Shown here: in pieces, positions 8,918 through 17,185 of the stretch
Position numbering within the stretch: position 1 is the stretch's first letter
Layout: each line of letters opens with the position of its first letter
From: a bacterium
Lineage (GTDB): Bacteria > Vulcanimicrobiota > Xenobia > Xenobiales > JADMJV01
DNA length: 47,592 nt
Direction: 5' to 3'
NCBI GenBank assembly: GCA_018266105.1
Contig: JAFEBA010000040.1
Span: 1-47,592, forward strand
The notes under the pieces: model-generated
What the model was told of the DNA's origin: nothing
The model's input: the letters and a program-made list of their open reading frames with translations, nothing else
Databases searched by the model: none
Program-made: the position numbers and the translations under genes

Positions 8918-10189
8918 GTGCTAGTTACCCAGCAGAACTTCCGTATGACGGTCGACAATAAGGGACTGCAGGTTGCCCCTGAAAAGGCTGAAGTCGCGAA
9001 ACAGATCGACACCGACGGCGACGGCCACCTGAGCACCAAAGAAATCAATGACTATCTCGACAAACTGTCGGATGCCGGACTGCACGGTTGCGGTCATCAC
9101 CACAACACCGAATTCGATCTCGACTCGGATGAGGTCAACGCCGACCGTGCTCGCGAGTTCAGCTTCTCACTGGCCCAGGTCCCCAACCCTGATCGGGCTG
9201 GCTACCATAGCTTCGATCAAGCCATCGCCGAGATGGATAAACTGGCCGAAGCCAACCCCAACTTTGTGCAGCGCCAGGTGCTGTGCAAGACGGCCGAGGG
9301 CCGCGAGGTTGTGGCTTATAAATTGAGTGAAGGCGCCCAGGGCGACACCTCCAACAAAACCGGCGTGGTCATCACCGGTTGCCATCACGCCCGCGAGTGG
9401 GCCACCGTGGAGGCCCCTCTGAAGCTGGCCCACGACCTGCTCGACGGTTTGGCCGACGACCCGGCCAAGCAACAGCGTCTGAAGGACTCAGAAATTTGGA
9501 TCGTGCCCTGCGTAAACCCGGATGGCTACGAATACTCACGCAGCCGGGACAACATGTGGCGCAAGAACCGCCGTCCTCTGGAAGTAGACCAGCTGGGTAA
9601 CCCCACCGCCGCTGTCGGCGTGGACCTGAACCGCAACTACTGGGACTTCAAGCCCGAGCACGAGCATATCTTCCGTCCCGAGGGCGACAAACCGGGCGAA
9701 ACTGGGGACGACTTCTCGGCCACCAGCGACAATCCGCGTAGCGAAGTCTACCGCGGACCCTCAGGCGCTTCGGAAGTGGAGACCAAGGCCATGGTCGACC
9801 TGCAGATCAATCGTCCCAACATCAAGGGCTGTATCGACTATCACAGCTATGGCAACGACATCTTCTATCCCTGGGATCACACCGCTGAACCCGGCCCCAA
9901 CCTGGACCTCTACAACCAGCTCAAGCCCAAACTGGAAGACGCCACCGGCGGCTGGGCCGTCTCTCAGGGCTCTGACCTCTACCTCAATAGCGGCGACTCC
10001 ACCGATACCCAGGGAGCCAACGGCATCCTCGGTCTCACCTTCGAGATGGGCAAAAGCTTTCAGCCTCGCCCCTCGCTGTTGCCGGAGATCACCCGTAAGG
10101 CCAGTGCCGCAACCACCACCTTCATCGACGAAGTCATCAAGATGGACCAGGCCGGTCTCATCCACCGCGGCTCCATCAACGTCAACTAA
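8918..10189 (+). CDS. EF-hand M14 zinc carboxypeptidase
   Basis: A 423-residue metallopeptidase expected to remove C-terminal residues. An N-terminal calcium-type EF-hand loop (D31, D33, D35, G36, E42 in DTDGDGHLSTKE) is followed by an acidic, His-rich stretch. The M14 catalytic domain spans about 90-410: zinc ligands H157 and E160 (HHAREW), third ligand H309 (YHSYGN), substrate-binding R/N in NMWRKNRRP and VDLNRNYW, and catalytic E376 (TFEMG). No Sec signal peptide is visible despite the extracellular look, so export, if any, uses another route. The GTG start is preceded by AGGAGA 11 bases away. A strong intrinsic terminator follows at 10203-10239. Confidence 0.92.
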   Translation: MLVTQQNFRMTVDNKGLQVAPEKAEVAKQIDTDGDGHLSTKEINDYLDKLSDAGLHGCGHHHNTEFDLDSDEVNADRAREFSFSLAQVPNPDRAGYHSFDQAIAEMDKLAEANPNFVQRQVLCKTAEGREVVAYKLSEGAQGDTSNKTGVVITGCHHAREWATVEAPLKLAHDLLDGLADDPAKQQRLKDSEIWIVPCVNPDGYEYSRSRDNMWRKNRRPLEVDQLGNPTAAVGVDLNRNYWDFKPEHEHIFRPEGDKPGETGDDFSATSDNPRSEVYRGPSGASEVETKAMVDLQINRPNIKGCIDYHSYGNDIFYPWDHTAEPGPNLDLYNQLKPKLEDATGGWAVSQGSDLYLNSGDSTDTQGANGILGLTFEMGKSFQPRPSLLPEITRKASAATTTFIDEVIKMDQAGLIHRGSINVN

Positions 10190-10202
10190 GCTCGCCTGCA
10201 AG

Positions 10203-10239
10203 AAAAAAGGGACTCGCCCCGAGCGGGTCCTTTTTTTTT
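10203..10239 (+). terminator. Rho-independent terminator after the M14 peptidase gene
   Basis: GGACTCGC (10210-10217) pairs with GCGGGTCC (10223-10230), giving eight pairs including one G-T around the loop CCCGA, followed by nine T residues. An A-run precedes the stem, so weak activity in the opposite direction is possible. It is the only textbook intrinsic terminator I see in the window. Confidence 0.9.
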
Positions 10240-10363
10240 CTTTTGGGAACACCCAAAGGGGAGCATGGGAGTTCAGTCGATCTTGCTGAAAATTTTTAAA
10301 CTATAAGGCAAGATTTGCAGGCCGTTCGCGAAGGGGCCGCTCAACGACCCGGAGGATCAGCAA

Positions 10364-11572
10364 ATGGAGCCTGCAGAAAAGAATCAGCCCCGTCGGGCGC
10401 GCTCGTATGCCAAACCGCGCCGTCGACCCGCCCCCGCCAGCGACCAGCAACTTCTTGACTTTCTGGCTCCCTGGGTGCCGATCTGGGTGGACCTGGGCTC
10501 CTTGAGCGAGCCCGAGATCCGCGAACTGGCCTTTCAGGGATTTGCCTCACTGCTCAGCGACGACGTCAGCCTGGCTGAAGGATTCGCCTGGCAGATGCAG
10601 CGCTGTTACCCCAACCAGCCGGAGACCCTCTTTGCCTGGGGTTCGCTCCATCTGGTGGGCGGCCGCGAAGCTCTGGCCTACCGGATGTTCACGGCCGTTC
10701 CCATCAATCACAAGCTAGGCAAAGCGGCCCGCGAGTCTGCTCACGATCTCCGGGCCGGATTGGGGGAGGACTGGGAGTGCCAGGCCGCTTCCCAGGAAGC
10801 CCAATTTCATATGGCTCGCGGCGCCCTGGCTCGGGCCGAAGAGTGCGCCCGTGAAGTGCTCAAGAGATGGCCCGACGACCTGACGGCTCGGGTCGACCTC
10901 AGCACCATTCTGTTCCATGCCGGTCATCGCCAGCAGATGATCGACCTGTGCCGACAGGTGGTGAACGAACATCCGGACCACTTCTCAGCCGTGGCCAATC
11001 TCTTCACCTTCCTCTACCTTACAGGCCAGATCGAAGAGGCTCTGCCTTTAGGGCAACGCCTGCGCAACTGGAAGGGCACATTCAGCCTGCAGAAGGCGGC
11101 CGAATGTGCCGCCCTGCAAGGCGACGACCGGGGCGTGCTGGAGATCTTCCGACAGGCTGTGGAAAGAGGCCGCGAGACCCCGCTGCTCTACCATCTGGCC
11201 GCGGTGGCCCAGGCTCGCAAAGGTCAATGGAGAGTGGCTATTGATCACTGGCAACAGGCACTGGAGCTCAATCAGGACCTGGAAGTCGCCCACGAGAATC
11301 TGCTCAACGCGGCTCGACCCAAGAATCGCCGACACTCTCCCTGGCCCTTTCCCCTGGAAATGTGGGTCTCCCGGCAACAACTGGAAGAACAGGCCGACTT
11401 AACCCCCCTGCTGCCCGTGCTGCTTGACCGGGGCGATCCCCAGGCAACCGAACTGGCGGCTGGACTGCTCCTGCGTCATCGAACTCCGGAAAACCAGGCC
11501 CTGGCTCGACACTTCCTGGCCAGCCAGCGTGGAACCGCTCGCCTGCGCGAAGTCATCGCCGCGTGTATCTGA
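10364..11572 (+). CDS. TPR-repeat protein
   Basis: A 402-residue soluble protein made of helix-turn-helix repeats. The first 30 residues are basic and proline-rich (RRARSYAKPRRRPAPA) and probably disordered. From about 60 to 310 the A/L/G/Y pattern of tetratricopeptide repeats recurs, for example in ARGALARAEECAREVLKRWP and RKGQWRVAIDHWQQALELNQ, indicating a protein-binding scaffold. The last 60 residues are also helical. There is no signal peptide. CGGAGGATC lies eight bases before the ATG, making the start firm. The stop overlaps the next gene by ten bases. The binding partner cannot be inferred. Confidence 0.8.
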   Translation: MEPAEKNQPRRARSYAKPRRRPAPASDQQLLDFLAPWVPIWVDLGSLSEPEIRELAFQGFASLLSDDVSLAEGFAWQMQRCYPNQPETLFAWGSLHLVGGREALAYRMFTAVPINHKLGKAARESAHDLRAGLGEDWECQAASQEAQFHMARGALARAEECAREVLKRWPDDLTARVDLSTILFHAGHRQQMIDLCRQVVNEHPDHFSAVANLFTFLYLTGQIEEALPLGQRLRNWKGTFSLQKAAECAALQGDDRGVLEIFRQAVERGRETPLLYHLAAVAQARKGQWRVAIDHWQQALELNQDLEVAHENLLNAARPKNRRHSPWPFPLEMWVSRQQLEEQADLTPLLPVLLDRGDPQATELAAGLLLRHRTPENQALARHFLASQRGTARLREVIAACI

Positions 11573-11940
11573 AGACGTTTGCCCTCAGCTTGCTGACGGC
11601 CAGTTGTGCTTGGGCCGGGCCGGATTTCCCGGGCTTGCTGGAGGGCGACTGGAAACTGACTTCAGCTGGCCAGCCCGACCGGGAACTTGTCGGGCGCTGG
11701 CAGGGAGAAAGCCTGACACTGAGCGGCGGCGGCGAGAACTTCCGATTCGGTCGGGATGGCTCGGGAGAGCACAACGGGGCGAAGACTCAGGGGGTCCGCC
11801 AGGGGGAATACTGGCTCTTTGACTTTCAGGGGGTCCGCTACACCTTCATCGGCCAAGAACACAAGCTGGCCGTGCAGGTGGATTCTCACGCCGAAGGTTA
11901 CTGGAAACCCGAAGCCACCTGGTTTCTCTGGCGCCGCTAG
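11563..11940 (+). CDS. Small exported protein, 125 aa
   Basis: The N-terminus (MYLKTFALSLLTASCAWAG) is a signal peptide. AWA before G fits signal peptidase I, while TASC is a poor lipobox, so a periplasmic or secreted protein is more likely than a lipoprotein. The mature part is about 105 residues, rich in Gly, Trp and aromatic residues in a beta-strand pattern (GDWKLTS, GRWQGESLTLSG, GEYWLFDFQGVRY), like a small beta-barrel. The family is not recognised. It starts at a GTG inside the last codons of the TPR gene, suggesting translational coupling. It shares a 4-base CTAG stop overlap with the convergent efflux gene. Confidence 0.65.
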   Translation: MYLKTFALSLLTASCAWAGPDFPGLLEGDWKLTSAGQPDRELVGRWQGESLTLSGGGENFRFGRDGSGEHNGAKTQGVRQGEYWLFDFQGVRYTFIGQEHKLAVQVDSHAEGYWKPEATWFLWRR

Positions 11941-13628
11941 TGCATTCCGGCGCCTCCGCCGCCCTTGCCACTGGGCTTGCTGAGCAAGAAGACCAGCGGA
12001 GCGCAACCCAGGCAGACCCAACTCATCATCGTGTAGGCATCCACATAGGACAGCATGCTGGCCTGGCGGGCCACCGTAGCGGCCAGGCCCACCAGCCAGC
12101 GATCGCCTAAAGCCCCTTGCGCCGCCAACTGAAACTTGGTCAATGCGGGATTGTAGATATTGACGTGCTCGGTCAGGCGAGCCTGGTGAAACTGGCCCCC
12201 GCGACTCAGCATGGTGGTGGACATGGCAATCCCCACGCCTCCGCCCAGGTTACGCATCAGGTTGAAAACACCCGAGGCCGTGGAGATCTTTCGGGCCGGT
12301 AGCTTATCATTGGCAATCGTCGCCAGGGGCACAAACACCAATCCCATACCCACCCCTGCCAAGACATTGGGCATGACCACCTGTTCCACCCCGGTGTTCA
12401 TGTTGAGCTGGCCCAAAAGGTGATTACTATAGGACAGCACGCAGAAACCGATGCACACGAAGAAGCGCCCATCGAAGCGAGCCAGCAGCGCGCCCACAAT
12501 CATCATGCTCGACATCGCCCCCAGTCCGCGGGGAGCCACGGCCAGGCCGGCACTGAAGGCCGGATAGCCTCGCAGTTGCTGCAAGAAAAGCGGCCCCAGA
12601 GTCAGCGTGCCGTAAAGGACGCCGCCCACCATGGTGATCAGGAGAGTGCTTAAGGCGAAGGTGCGATCCTTGAAGATGCTCAGGTCCACGATGGGGCTCT
12701 TGCGGGTGGATTCCCAGACCACAAAAAGGACCAGAAAAACCACAAAGAGCCCGCACAAGACCACGATCAGCGGTGACTCAAACCAATCTTCCAACTGGCC
12801 TTTATCGAGCATGATCTGCAGTGCTCCGACCCAGATCACGAGAAAGAAGAACCCGGCCAGGTCCACCGAGGATGTTTTGCCTTCCTTGAGATAAGGCGGA
12901 TCTTCCAGGATGGTGTAGACCAGAAAACTGGCCAGGATGCCCACCGGCAAATTGATATAAAAGGTCCAACGCCAGCTGTAGTTATCGGTCAGCCATCCCC
13001 CCACGATTGGACCCAGAATTGGCGCCACTACGATCCCCATCCCGTAGAAGGCCATGGCCTGTCCACGCTTCTCGGGGGGAAAGCTTTCAAACAGAATGGC
13101 TTGCGCGGTGGGCTGCATGGCCCCCCCACCCAGGCCCTGAAGAATTCGAAACAAAATGAGCTGATTCAGACTCTGAGCCGCCCCGGACAACACCGAGGCC
13201 AGGGTAAAGATGGCAATACAAACCAGCAGAAAATTCTTGCGACCAAAGGTCGAGCTGATCCAGCCGGTGAGCGGTAACACAATGGCGTTGGAGACCAGGT
13301 AGCTGGTCACCATCCAGGTGGACTCCTCGGTGGTGGCCGCCAGGCTTCCCCCGATGTGTGGTAAAGCCACGTTGGAAATCGAGGTATCCAGCACCTCCAT
13401 AAAGGTGGCGCTCATCACCGCGATGGCAATAATCCAGGGATTCCATTTCGGCTTCCAGACCGGTGCCACCTCAGTAGAAGGGCGGCCCTTCTTGGGTCGG
13501 TCGGGCGAGGGCCTGGAAAAACCCTCCGGATGATCAGAGGAAAGGGAGAGCGAACGCTTTCCTCGCCTGGACTGGTCTTCCGAGATCATCGCCAGTTCCG
13601 GCGGAGACTCGGATTGCTCCTCGCTCAT
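11937..13628 (-). CDS. emrB: EmrB/QacA-type MFS multidrug efflux transporter (DHA2)
   Basis: A 563-residue inner-membrane drug:proton antiporter of the 14-helix DHA2 family. The first 70 residues are a charged cytoplasmic tail, longer than in typical EmrB. The first helix starts near PWIIAIAVMSATFMEVLDTS, the classical DHA2 opening with a membrane Asp. Other family motifs are LTGWISSTFGRKNF (motif A) and RILQGLGGGAMQPTAQAILF. It is the last gene of marR-tolC-emrA-emrB and shares an ATGA overlap with emrA, so the two are probably translated together. With EmrA and the TolC homologue it should form a tripartite pump. Substrates cannot be predicted. Confidence 0.92.
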   Translation of the reverse strand: MSEEQSESPPELAMISEDQSRRGKRSLSLSSDHPEGFSRPSPDRPKKGRPSTEVAPVWKPKWNPWIIAIAVMSATFMEVLDTSISNVALPHIGGSLAATTEESTWMVTSYLVSNAIVLPLTGWISSTFGRKNFLLVCIAIFTLASVLSGAAQSLNQLILFRILQGLGGGAMQPTAQAILFESFPPEKRGQAMAFYGMGIVVAPILGPIVGGWLTDNYSWRWTFYINLPVGILASFLVYTILEDPPYLKEGKTSSVDLAGFFFLVIWVGALQIMLDKGQLEDWFESPLIVVLCGLFVVFLVLFVVWESTRKSPIVDLSIFKDRTFALSTLLITMVGGVLYGTLTLGPLFLQQLRGYPAFSAGLAVAPRGLGAMSSMMIVGALLARFDGRFFVCIGFCVLSYSNHLLGQLNMNTGVEQVVMPNVLAGVGMGLVFVPLATIANDKLPARKISTASGVFNLMRNLGGGVGIAMSTTMLSRGGQFHQARLTEHVNIYNPALTKFQLAAQGALGDRWLVGLAATVARQASMLSYVDAYTMMSWVCLGCAPLVFLLSKPSGKGGGGAGMH

Positions 13629-14917
13629 TGCTTGACCAGAACGCGGCTGACCACGCTCATACCGGGAATCAGGGGAGTCTCCTGGGAGGGCTGGTCGTCC
13701 AGCACCAGCTTGACCGGCACACGTTGAACAACTTTGACGAAGCTGCCCGAAGCGTTTTCCGGCGGCAGCAGCGAGAAACGCGCTCCCGTGCCAGCCTGAA
13801 GGCTGTCCACGTGGGCATGAAAGACCTTGCCCGGGTAGGTGTCCACGTCGATCTCAGCCTTCATCCCCGGGCGCACGTGCTCGAGCTGAGTCTCCTTGTA
13901 GTTGGCCAGAACCCAAACCTCGGGATCGACCAGGGCCAGTAGAGGGGTTCCTTTCTGCACATAGGCCCCGACCTGAGCCGAGCGCTTGCTCACAACCCCG
14001 TCCCTCTGGGCGCGTACGGTTGCGCGCTGGACATCCTTCTTGGCCAGATTCACATCCACCTGAGCCCGCTCGACTTCCGCTTGAGCCACCTTGACGTTGG
14101 CCCAAGCCACCGCGATTTTATTCGGAGCGGATTGGGCGCTGGCCAGACGCGAACTGGCCTGCCCTACCCTGGAGCGAGCCTCCTCGACCTGGGACTGACT
14201 GGTAGACACGGCCTGTGAAGCCTGACCGATGGCGGCGTCGGCCTCCCCGACCTGGGAGAATGCGGCCTGCACCTGACGTTGAGCGGCCTGAACTCGGGCC
14301 TGAGCCTGACGACTCTGGGTCTCCGCCTGTTCCAACTGCTGGCGCGAAATCTCATCCTTGGCGTAGAGTGCGCGATAACGCAGCACGTCGTCCTGGATCC
14401 GCTTGCGCTCGGCCTCGGCTACGTCCACTTCGGTGCGAACTCGCTCCAAATTGGCCAGAGTGGTGCGCTTGGCGGCCTGAGCCTGAAGATAACGCTCGCG
14501 CGCCTGACCCACGCTGGACCGGGCTGTCTCCACGCCGGCCTGAGCCACACTGACACCGGAAACCTCTTCGCTGATGGCCGACTGGGCCTGAACCCGGGTC
14601 AGCTCCCAGTCGGCCCGAGCGGCCAGAGCCTTCTCCTGAGCAGAGCGCAGATTACGCTCGGCTTGAGCCAACTTGGAATCGTAGTCATCGCTCTCGATTC
14701 GAACCAGGACATCGCCCTTTTTGACCTTCTGGTTGTCCTTGACCCGAACATCCACGATGCGTCCGGCGACTTCCGCCGAAATGGTGGCGACATCGCCTTC
14801 GATATAGGCGTCGTCTGTGGACTCGGCCATTTTGCTCTGCTGCCAGAAGTGGTAGCCCACTCCAGCCAGGACCAAAACCACCACCAAGATGATCCCCCAG
14901 GTCAGCCCCTTCTTCAC
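13625..14917 (-). CDS. emrA: EmrA/HlyD-type membrane fusion protein
   Basis: A 430-residue periplasmic adaptor anchored by one N-terminal helix (TWGIILVVVLVLAGVGYHFW). The lipoyl half-motifs flank a long coiled coil: TDDAYIEGDVATISAEVAGRI lies before it (residues about 34-54), and RAQRDGVVSKRSAQVGAYVQ after it. The coil (about 85-295) is rich in A/Q/R/S heptads and looks longer than in E. coli EmrA (about 390 aa in total), implying a taller periplasmic hairpin. A beta-barrel segment ends the protein. The start is GTG with GGAGGA nine bases upstream; GTGA overlaps the tolC stop. Confidence 0.9.
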   Translation of the reverse strand: MKKGLTWGIILVVVLVLAGVGYHFWQQSKMAESTDDAYIEGDVATISAEVAGRIVDVRVKDNQKVKKGDVLVRIESDDYDSKLAQAERNLRSAQEKALAARADWELTRVQAQSAISEEVSGVSVAQAGVETARSSVGQARERYLQAQAAKRTTLANLERVRTEVDVAEAERKRIQDDVLRYRALYAKDEISRQQLEQAETQSRQAQARVQAAQRQVQAAFSQVGEADAAIGQASQAVSTSQSQVEEARSRVGQASSRLASAQSAPNKIAVAWANVKVAQAEVERAQVDVNLAKKDVQRATVRAQRDGVVSKRSAQVGAYVQKGTPLLALVDPEVWVLANYKETQLEHVRPGMKAEIDVDTYPGKVFHAHVDSLQAGTGARFSLLPPENASGSFVKVVQRVPVKLVLDDQPSQETPLIPGMSVVSRVLVKQ

Positions 14918-16440
14918 GACTTGTCTCCTCCAATGATCAACTCTGGTTTGCCCATGCTGGCTGCCAGCTCCACCTGGGCAAGCTGGTAAGCCACCAGAGC
15001 CTGCACCTCGGCGTCGCGAGCGCGCGCCAATTTGGCCTGTGCGTCCACCAGCTCCACGCTGGTGCCCAGGCCGGCGCCAAAACGGTCGGTCGCCATCGTC
15101 ATCTCCTTCTGAGCCAGAACCAGTGAAGCCCGAGCCGTGACGATCTGTTGCTGGGCCAGCTTCAATTTCAGAAAGGAAGAACGTACGTCTTGTTCTACCT
15201 GAATCTCCTGATCATGGCGCTGGAGCCTGGCCTGCTCCAACTGGCTTTTGAGCGCGTCCATCTGAGCGTCGCTTACGCCACCGTCAAAAATCGGCAGCTT
15301 GAAAACCAGCCCCACATTGTGGGTGCCAAACACGTTCTGGCTGGGAGTGTTGCCCGCAAATCCGTAGTCGGCCACCAGCCCCACGGTGGGAGAATCGGCC
15401 GCATCCGCGGCCGACACTTCGTGGCCCAGCTGCTCCTCGCGCAGTCGGGCCACCATCAGCTCCACTCGATTCTGCTCGCCAATCTGGGTGGCCGATTCAG
15501 GCGTGAGGCCCTGCTCGATCACGGGCAAGGCCGAATCGTCGGGCAAGAAGCGAGTGTGTAACGGAGCCCCGATCAGACGGGCCAGCTCCAGGTTGGCCCG
15601 CCGCACCCGGTCGTCCAGGTTGGCCTGCCTCAACTCCTGTTCGACGCGCTGAGCGTCAGCTCGAGTGACATCGATGCCAGCGGCCACGCCTTGTTGTTTC
15701 TGGTGACGGGCCAACTCCAGATTCTTATTGGTCAAAGCCAGGTCGGCCAGGCCGGCCTGCTGGGCGTGGCGGGCGCTGAGCAGGTTCACGTAAGCCGTAG
15801 CCGTCAGCAAGTCTACCTGCTGGCGGGCCAGATTAAGCTCCTGCTCCGCAATCAACCGACCCACCTCTGCCGCCTTCACCCGCCAGCGCCTGGCAGCATC
15901 CAGAAAAGTGTAAAGCAGCTGGACGCGCGAGTCGAAGGTATAGAAAGGACCTACAAATGCCGGGATGGGCAGGCTTTGCCCGGCCAGGCCCTGCGAGGCA
16001 AGGTTGACGGTGCGATTGTACTGGCTGGCGTTAAAGGTGACGGTCGGATTGAGTTCGGCCCAGGCTTCCCGGGCCCGAGCCTCACTCTCGCGAATCTTTT
16101 CTTTGTTGACCTGGGTCTTTACGTGGGTGTCCAGAGCTTGCTGAATCGCCTGGCGCAGACTCAGCGGTTGCTCGGCCTCCAGGCTGGCTGCAGCAGGCGG
16201 TGGAGCGGCCACCGGCTCGGCCGGTTGCGCCCAAAGCGGGCAGGCCAGCCAGGCTAGGACACCAAGCTTGCACCCAAAACCATAGACTGTTTTCGCAACT
16301 TCTTGAGCAAGTCGACCAGCCCGGCCCGCTCCTCGGCAGAGAGAGCCGAGGTTAGACGGGTAATCAACTGAATGTGAATCGGCGTCACCTCTTGCAGCAA
16401 CTCTCGTCCCGCCGGAAGCAGCTTGGCCAGTTTGATGCAC
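14914..16440 (-). CDS. TolC-family outer-membrane efflux protein (start uncertain)
   Basis: An outer-membrane channel subunit of the efflux operon. The signal-peptide core VLAWLACPLWAQ ends near 16220 and is followed by a proline-rich linker and the two duplicated OEP helical repeats (for example QPLSLRQAIQQALDTH, LARQQVDLLTATAYVNLLSA, VELVDAQAKLARARDAEVQA). The mature protein is about 440 residues, normal for the family. The start is a puzzle. The frame stays open to 16695, but no ATG, GTG or TTG occurs close to the signal peptide; the nearest is GTG at 16440, about 57 residues upstream and inside marR. Either this long leader is real, a rare start codon is used near 16270, or there is a base error. 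The stop shares GTGA with emrA. Confidence 0.82.
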   Translation of the reverse strand: MHQTGQAASGGTRVAARGDADSHSVDYPSNLGSLCRGAGRAGRLAQEVAKTVYGFGCKLGVLAWLACPLWAQPAEPVAAPPPAAASLEAEQPLSLRQAIQQALDTHVKTQVNKEKIRESEARAREAWAELNPTVTFNASQYNRTVNLASQGLAGQSLPIPAFVGPFYTFDSRVQLLYTFLDAARRWRVKAAEVGRLIAEQELNLARQQVDLLTATAYVNLLSARHAQQAGLADLALTNKNLELARHQKQQGVAAGIDVTRADAQRVEQELRQANLDDRVRRANLELARLIGAPLHTRFLPDDSALPVIEQGLTPESATQIGEQNRVELMVARLREEQLGHEVSAADAADSPTVGLVADYGFAGNTPSQNVFGTHNVGLVFKLPIFDGGVSDAQMDALKSQLEQARLQRHDQEIQVEQDVRSSFLKLKLAQQQIVTARASLVLAQKEMTMATDRFGAGLGTSVELVDAQAKLARARDAEVQALVAYQLAQVELAASMGKPELIIGGDKS

Positions 16441-16772
16441 CGGTCGCTCTCGTGAGGCACTCGAGCCACCAGCCCCTTTTTGCAAAGGCTGTCGATCAAA
16501 CCGGTGATATTGGCCCGACTGGTTACCATCAGGCGTCCGATTTCGTGTAGAGCTAAACATTGGTTCTCCTGCTTGTCCAGGATGGTCAGCAAATTGTAGG
16601 CCGAGCTGGAAAGACCAAACCTCTGCAGCTCCGCCGAAAGAACCCCGTGCACGCAATCGTAAGTATGGAGAATTCCCAGCACGACCAGAGCGCAACTGGC
16701 ATCCAGACCGGCCCAGGGGCCGTCCAGTTGCTGCAGCTTTTTCTGATAATAGGTCTCCCTGGGATCTTCCAC
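16254..16772 (-). CDS. MarR-family transcriptional regulator
   Basis: A 172-residue DNA-binding protein. The winged helix-turn-helix spans about residues 55-130: LSSSAYNLLTILDKQENQCLA, then LHEIGRLMVTSRANITGLID as recognition helices, and the wing GLVARVPHESDRCIKLAKL with the conserved D-R-x. N- and C-terminal helices form the usual dimer interface. It heads the efflux operon, so it is probably the local repressor that responds to pump substrates. The start is GTG with GGGGGAG about seven bases upstream. The C-terminal coding region overlaps the 5' part of the tolC frame. A repeated GTTAAC palindrome 20-40 bases upstream is a likely operator. Confidence 0.9.
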   Translation of the reverse strand: MEDPRETYYQKKLQQLDGPWAGLDASCALVVLGILHTYDCVHGVLSAELQRFGLSSSAYNLLTILDKQENQCLALHEIGRLMVTSRANITGLIDSLCKKGLVARVPHESDRCIKLAKLLPAGRELLQEVTPIHIQLITRLTSALSAEERAGLVDLLKKLRKQSMVLGASLVS

Positions 16773-16790
16773 CGGTTGCTCCCCCGTAAG

Positions 16791-16811
16791 GTTAACTTCC
16801 TGATAGTTAAC
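16791..16811 (-). promoter_or_regulatory. Candidate MarR operator: two GTTAAC palindromes
   Basis: Two perfect GTTAAC hexamers (16791-16796 and 16806-16811) lie 15 bases apart centre to centre, within an AT-rich stretch just upstream of the marR start. Each hexamer is its own reverse complement, so the whole element is near-symmetric. A weak -35-like TTCAAA lies at 16831-16826. Auto-repression through this site is inferred. Confidence 0.45.
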
Positions 16812-16891
16812 AACTTAATGATTTATTTGAACGGAGGAAACGGACTTTGGTCGCAAGCAGACCCTCTGAGCCTGGCCCGGGGAATTCACGC

Positions 16892-17185
16892 CTAGGGAGC
16901 TTCGACCGCTTCGAACTCCTTCATGAAGCGTCCATCCAGAGCGCAGGCCAGGTCCCGGGGACTGAACGGCTGGTCCTCTTCAAGCGGTCGACCACGATCG
17001 CCATAACTATTGAACAGGTGATGGCGGATTTTTTCCAAGAGCCCTGGATCCTGACACTCGATGACCAGGGTACCGTCTTCGTCATAGCTAGGAGCGTCCA
17101 CCCAGACCAGGGCAGTGGGACGGCTCTGGCCAGGCAGGTCAATGGGGCGGGCAGGTCGGGTCAGACGGTATTTTCTGTTTACCAA
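16892..17185 (-). CDS. Small hypothetical protein, 97 aa
   Basis: An acidic, soluble-looking protein without signal peptide or membrane helix. It starts at a TTG that overlaps the stop of the preceding metallopeptidase gene by a few bases, with AAGGA just upstream, so it is probably translated together with that gene. The middle (TALVWVDAPSYDEDGTLVIE) is strand-like and the rest partly helical. The family is not recognised. Its position directly after a toxin-like zincin allows an inhibitor or immunity role, but nothing in the sequence proves it. Confidence 0.6.
   Translation of the reverse strand: MVNRKYRLTRPARPIDLPGQSRPTALVWVDAPSYDEDGTLVIECQDPGLLEKIRHHLFNSYGDRGRPLEEDQPFSPRDLACALDGRFMKEFEAVEAP

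Noticed and set aside
16441..16695. N-terminal extension of the TolC frame
   Set aside because: It lies entirely within marR in another frame, is Gly/Arg/Ser-rich nonsense and places the signal peptide 143 residues into the protein.
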